9,444 nucleotides of DNA from Bacteroidales bacterium UBA2800 (GTDB taxonomy: Bacteria; Bacteroidota; Bacteroidia; Bacteroidales; Paludibacteraceae): NCBI GenBank assembly GCA_002351925.1, contig DEHM01000019.1, forward strand, positions 122,783 through 132,226, given 5' to 3'. Shown here piece after piece: positions 6,595 to 9,444 of the stretch; position 1 is the first letter of the stretch, and every line of letters begins with the position of its first letter. The translations under genes were made by a program, and so were the position numbers. Below the pieces are notes generated by a model, which did not search any database, was not told the origin of the DNA, and saw only the letters and a list, made by a program, of their open reading frames with translations.

Positions 6595-8613
6595 ATGCGC
6601 AAGTTGTTTTTTAGTCTGATCGGTCTGTGTGTGCTCTGCTGGAGTGCGCAGGCCGCCAACTGGAATACGGTAGCCGGATTGACGCCTACAGAGAAGGCCC
6701 GTCCGGCGGGAGTGAGTAACGGTATCTATTACGGAGCAGATGGTACGTCGGTGACGCTGTGTACGTATGCGGCCAGCAAGACGCAATCTGCCAAGCGCGT
6801 GTTCTTGTTGGGCGATATGACGAATTGGCAACTGAGCGGAGACTATCAACTCTATAAGGACGGCAATTATTTCTGGATCACGTTGACGGGTCTGACCCCC
6901 GGTCAGGAGTATCGTTTTCAGTATGCTGTGGAGCGTGCGGATGGCGTGAAGAAGCAGATCTCGGATCTGTATTCGGAGAAAGTGTTGCATCCGGACGATC
7001 AGTATGAGCCGAAGAAAGTGGATCCGGACCTGCTGGACTATCCGTCGGGTGCGGACGGCTATGTGACGGTTATTCAGCCGGGTAAGCCGAAGTACCAGTG
7101 GTCGGAGGCGACTCTCAATTTCCAACGTCCGAACAAGAACAACCTGGTGATTTATGAGTTGTGGATATACGACTATACAGAAGGCCGTTCGCTGAAGGGC
7201 TTGATGAAGCGGTTGGATTATATCCAGAACCTGGGTGTGAACGCCGTGGAGTTGATGCCGATTTGTGAGTTTGACGGCAACTACAACTGGGGTTACTCGC
7301 CGAATCACTATTTCGCGCCGGACAAGGCGTATGGTACGGAGACGATGTACAAGGAGTTTATCGACGAGTGCCACAAGCGCGGTATAGCCGTGATTCTGGA
7401 TATGGTGTTCAACCATGCGACGGGTCTGAATCCGATGAACAAGCTCTATCCGTACGGTACGGACTTGGCGAACAACCCGTGGTTCAATGTGGAAGCCCCG
7501 CACAGCGACAATGTGTACGAGGACTGGAATCACGGTTTCGCGCCTGCGAGAGAGATGTTTACGCGTGCGCTGAAATACTGGTTGACGGAGTATAAGGTGG
7601 ACGGTTTCCGTTTGGACCTGAGTCATGGTCTGTGTTCCGACCAGCCGAACACGTCGGTAGCGAACCTGAAATACTACTACGACAACGCTATCAAAGCCGT
7701 TTCGCCGACAGCCTATATGATTTTGGAGCACTGGGGCGGCAATATGGGCACCGAGCGTCCGCAGTTGGTTAGTTATGGTATGCAATGTTGGAACAACACG
7801 AGTAATGCGTATTGCCAGACAGCCATGGGATGGCTGAAGGAAGGTGACGGTTTTGGAGACGCCAATAAGGACGGCTATGTAGCTTATTGCGAGTCGCACG
7901 ACGAAGAGCGCATGCAGTATAAATGCAAGGCGTACGGCGCCGGTGACCTGCAGAGCAATACCTCTGCGCGTCTGGGACGCGTAGCCGAGAACGTAGCGTT
8001 CAACGTGCTGCTGAACGGTTCGCACATGTTGTGGATGTGGGAGGAGATCGGTTATGACTTCTCTATCAACAGCGATATCGACCATCCGAATGGCAATAAC
8101 AGCAGTTATCGTTGCAACAAGAAACCGCGTCCGGAGATTCGTGGCTATTTCACCAATGCGGATCGTGTGGCTGCTTTCACCAAGTGTGCTCAGGTTATCA
8201 CGCTGCGTACGCAGTTGATGCCGAGCGTGTTTGAGGGCAATCCTACGAGTGTTACCGTTGGCACGGGCGCCAAACTGCGTAAGATACAGTGGGGTAGCAA
8301 TGTGTTTGTAGCAGCCAACTTCGACGTGAGCAGCAATCAGGCAGTGACGCTTCCGTCGGGCACGTGGTACGACTATCTGAACGGTGCATCTCGCGCGACG
8401 GGTACGTATACGCTGGCGCCGGGTGAACTGAAAGTATTTACGGGCAGTCCCGTAGTGGCACCTACGTTTGAGGATATCCAGAAACGTGACCACACAGGCA
8501 TTGAAAATGTACAAGGGGACAAAGTACAAAGTACAAAGATCCTGATTGACGGACAAATCTACATCCTGCGAGGCGATAAGATATATGACCTCAACGGTAG
8601 AGTAGTACGATAA
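6595..8613 (+). CDS. Secreted GH13 enzyme with N-terminal E-set (CBM48-like) domain
   Basis: This 672-residue protein acts on alpha-glucans, but its specificity (amylase, pullulanase/neopullulanase-like or other) cannot be read from sequence alone. A Sec signal peptide covers residues 1-20 (AQA/AN). An immunoglobulin-like E-set domain, about 52-113 (VFLLGDMTNW, GQEYRFQYAVE), is typical of isoamylase- and branching-type GH13 enzymes. The barrel begins near 183 (LVIYELW). Catalytic regions are DMVFNH 269-274, GFRLD with nucleophile Asp341, ILEHW with acid/base Glu378, and ESHD with Asp436. A C-terminal beta domain at about 560-620 precedes the linker VQGDKVQST and the shared tail (647-672). It is clearly a different GH13 branch from genes 1-3, and secreted homologues of this layout are common in Bacteroidota. 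It starts 19 bases after gene 4 and ends inside the terminator hairpin region. Confidence 0.92.
   Translation: MRKLFFSLIGLCVLCWSAQAANWNTVAGLTPTEKARPAGVSNGIYYGADGTSVTLCTYAASKTQSAKRVFLLGDMTNWQLSGDYQLYKDGNYFWITLTGLTPGQEYRFQYAVERADGVKKQISDLYSEKVLHPDDQYEPKKVDPDLLDYPSGADGYVTVIQPGKPKYQWSEATLNFQRPNKNNLVIYELWIYDYTEGRSLKGLMKRLDYIQNLGVNAVELMPICEFDGNYNWGYSPNHYFAPDKAYGTETMYKEFIDECHKRGIAVILDMVFNHATGLNPMNKLYPYGTDLANNPWFNVEAPHSDNVYEDWNHGFAPAREMFTRALKYWLTEYKVDGFRLDLSHGLCSDQPNTSVANLKYYYDNAIKAVSPTAYMILEHWGGNMGTERPQLVSYGMQCWNNTSNAYCQTAMGWLKEGDGFGDANKDGYVAYCESHDEERMQYKCKAYGAGDLQSNTSARLGRVAENVAFNVLLNGSHMLWMWEEIGYDFSINSDIDHPNGNNSSYRCNKKPRPEIRGYFTNADRVAAFTKCAQVITLRTQLMPSVFEGNPTSVTVGTGAKLRKIQWGSNVFVAANFDVSSNQAVTLPSGTWYDYLNGASRATGTYTLAPGELKVFTGSPVVAPTFEDIQKRDHTGIENVQGDKVQSTKILIDGQIYILRGDKIYDLNGRVVR
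8509..8536 (+). repeat. GTACAAR-type short repeat inside the gene 5 linker
   Basis: This is the second copy of the heptamer-based sequence seen at 1873-1900, with one difference in 28 bases. It encodes the same linker residues VQGDKVQST in the same frame, directly before the tail. Confidence 0.7.
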
Positions 8614-8642
8614 AAAAAAGCGGCGCGTGCCGCTTTTTTTTT
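8612..8642. terminator. Bidirectional intrinsic terminator between convergent genes
   Basis: GCGGC (8620-8624), loop GCGT and GCCGC (8629-8633) form a G/C stem flanked by eight A's on the left and nine T's on the right. It can therefore terminate both the operon (plus strand) and the glycyl-tRNA synthetase gene (minus strand). Its arms overlap the stop codons of both genes (8611-8613 and 8641-8643), so there is essentially no spacer. Confidence 0.92.
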
Positions 8643-9444
8643 ATTCGTTGGTGTCCTCCAGTGAGTCACCCACTATCTTACGATAGAGTTCTTTGGGATC
8701 GGTTGCTTTGCGAATGATCTCGTGGAGATCTTCGATACGCACGCGATCTTGGGTCATGTTGTCGCGATAACGAACGGTGACACAGCCATCGTTGAGCGTG
8801 TCGTGGTCGACGGTGATGCAGAACGGTGTGCCGACAGCATCTTGGCGGCGATAACGCTTACCGATGGAGTCTTTCTCGTCGTACGCAATCTTGAAGTCGA
8901 ACTTGAGAAGGTTCATTATCTCGCGTGCTTTCTCGGGCAGGCCGTCTTTCTTAACGAGCGGCATGACGCAGGCCTTAACGGGTGCGAGTACCGGCGGAAG
9001 GTGGAGAACGACGCGGGTATCGCCGCCTTCAAGGGCTTGCTCTTCGTAAGAGGAGCACATGACGCTGAGGAACATACGGTCGACACCGATAGAGGTCTCG
9101 ATGACGTACGGCGTGTAGGCCTGGTTGAGTTCCGGATCGAAGTACTCAATCTTCTTTCCGCTGTATTTCGCGTGGGACGAGAGGTCGAAGTTGGTACGAC
9201 TGTGGATACCCTCTACCTCCTTGAAGCCAAATGGCATCTTAAACTCGATATCGGTAGCAGCGTTGGCATAGTGGGCCAATTTCTCGTGGTCGTGGAAACG
9301 ATACTTCTCGTCACCCAGGCCGAGGGCCTTGTGCCAGCGCAGACGCGTCTCACGCCAGTAGTCAAACCACTTCAGCTCCTCGCCGGGACGTACAAAGAAT
9401 TGCATCTCCATCTGCTCAAACTCGCGCATACGGAAGATGAACTG
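8641..9444 (-). CDS. Glycyl-tRNA synthetase, single-chain type, C-terminal part
   Basis: This is a cytoplasmic class II synthetase that charges tRNA-Gly with glycine. The frame is open to the window edge, so the N-terminal part and start codon lie beyond 9444, and 267 residues are present. Visible are the class II motif 2 region (FRMREFEQMEMQFF at the edge), the block VEGIHSRTNFDLSSHAKYSG, motif 3 (ETSIGVDRMFLS), and the C-terminal anticodon-binding domain with LPPVLAP and GKRYRRQDAVGTPFCITVD. These match the homodimeric glycyl-tRNA synthetases used by Bacteroidota and many Gram-positives, not the alpha2beta2 enzyme of E. coli. The stop codon is at 8641-8643, within the shared terminator. It is a housekeeping gene, functionally unrelated to the convergent amylase operon. 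Confidence 0.95.
   Translation of the reverse strand, partial: QFIFRMREFEQMEMQFFVRPGEELKWFDYWRETRLRWHKALGLGDEKYRFHDHEKLAHYANAATDIEFKMPFGFKEVEGIHSRTNFDLSSHAKYSGKKIEYFDPELNQAYTPYVIETSIGVDRMFLSVMCSSYEEQALEGGDTRVVLHLPPVLAPVKACVMPLVKKDGLPEKAREIMNLLKFDFKIAYDEKDSIGKRYRRQDAVGTPFCITVDHDTLNDGCVTVRYRDNMTQDRVRIEDLHEIIRKATDPKELYRKIVGDSLEDTNE

Noticed and set aside
7368..7595. Short plus-strand open frame inside gene 5
   Set aside because: It lies out of frame within the conserved GH13 region of gene 5, with no independent signal or recognisable product.
6556..8556. Very long open antisense frame (666 codons) over gene 5, with similar ones at 508-1893 and 2166-3395
   Set aside because: Each is in codon register with the sense gene, so it stays open simply because the sense genes rarely use TTA, CTA and TCA codons. 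The translations are Arg/His/Val-rich with no domain, while the sense strand encodes complete GH13 enzymes.
490..8613. Classical Sus polysaccharide utilisation locus
   Set aside because: No SusC/SusD, lipoprotein signal (lipobox) or SusR-like regulator is visible; only degradative or binding proteins are present in the window.

Overview
The window reads as a Bacteroidota chromosome segment, most likely from a gut- or rumen-type Bacteroidales. The signs are a promoter of the Bacteroidota -33/-7 type (TTG, 20 bases, TATCTTTG), starts without Shine-Dalgarno sequences, a single-chain glycyl-tRNA synthetase, and secreted proteins that share a short C-terminal tail. Taxonomy is inferred from these features, not from a database search.

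Layout: positions 1-433 are AT-rich with no supportable gene. A promoter at 434-464 precedes a compact plus-strand operon of five genes (490-8613). The junctions are a 4-base ATGA overlap, then gaps of 4, 29 and 19 bases. In order: (1) a secreted GH13 alpha-amylase; (2) and (3) two larger GH13 alpha-amylases, each with the same extra N-terminal module of about 100 residues; (4) a catalytic-domain-free protein made of that N-terminal module, a Gly-rich linker and a second putative binding module, interrupted by an in-frame TAA at codon 51; (5) a secreted GH13 enzyme with an N-terminal E-set (CBM48-like) domain. A symmetric hairpin (8612-8642) ends the operon and also serves the convergent, partial glycyl-tRNA synthetase gene on the minus strand (8641-9444).

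Working together: all five operon products carry Sec signal peptides without a lipobox, and all end in a related 25-27 residue tail. Enzymes 1-3 look like endo-acting alpha-amylases of the plant/archaeal-like type. Gene 4 would supply starch or glycogen binding, and gene 5 a second GH13 specificity. No SusC/SusD transporter, SusR-type regulator or lipoprotein amylase is in view, so this is an extracellular alpha-glucan degradation cluster rather than a classical Sus locus.

The most interesting points are the mosaic build of the cluster (one unnamed module used three times, one tail used five times), short repetitive DNA (GTACAAR heptamers, a purine/pyrimidine palindrome) inside the coding linkers just before the tails, and the single nonsense codon in gene 4.
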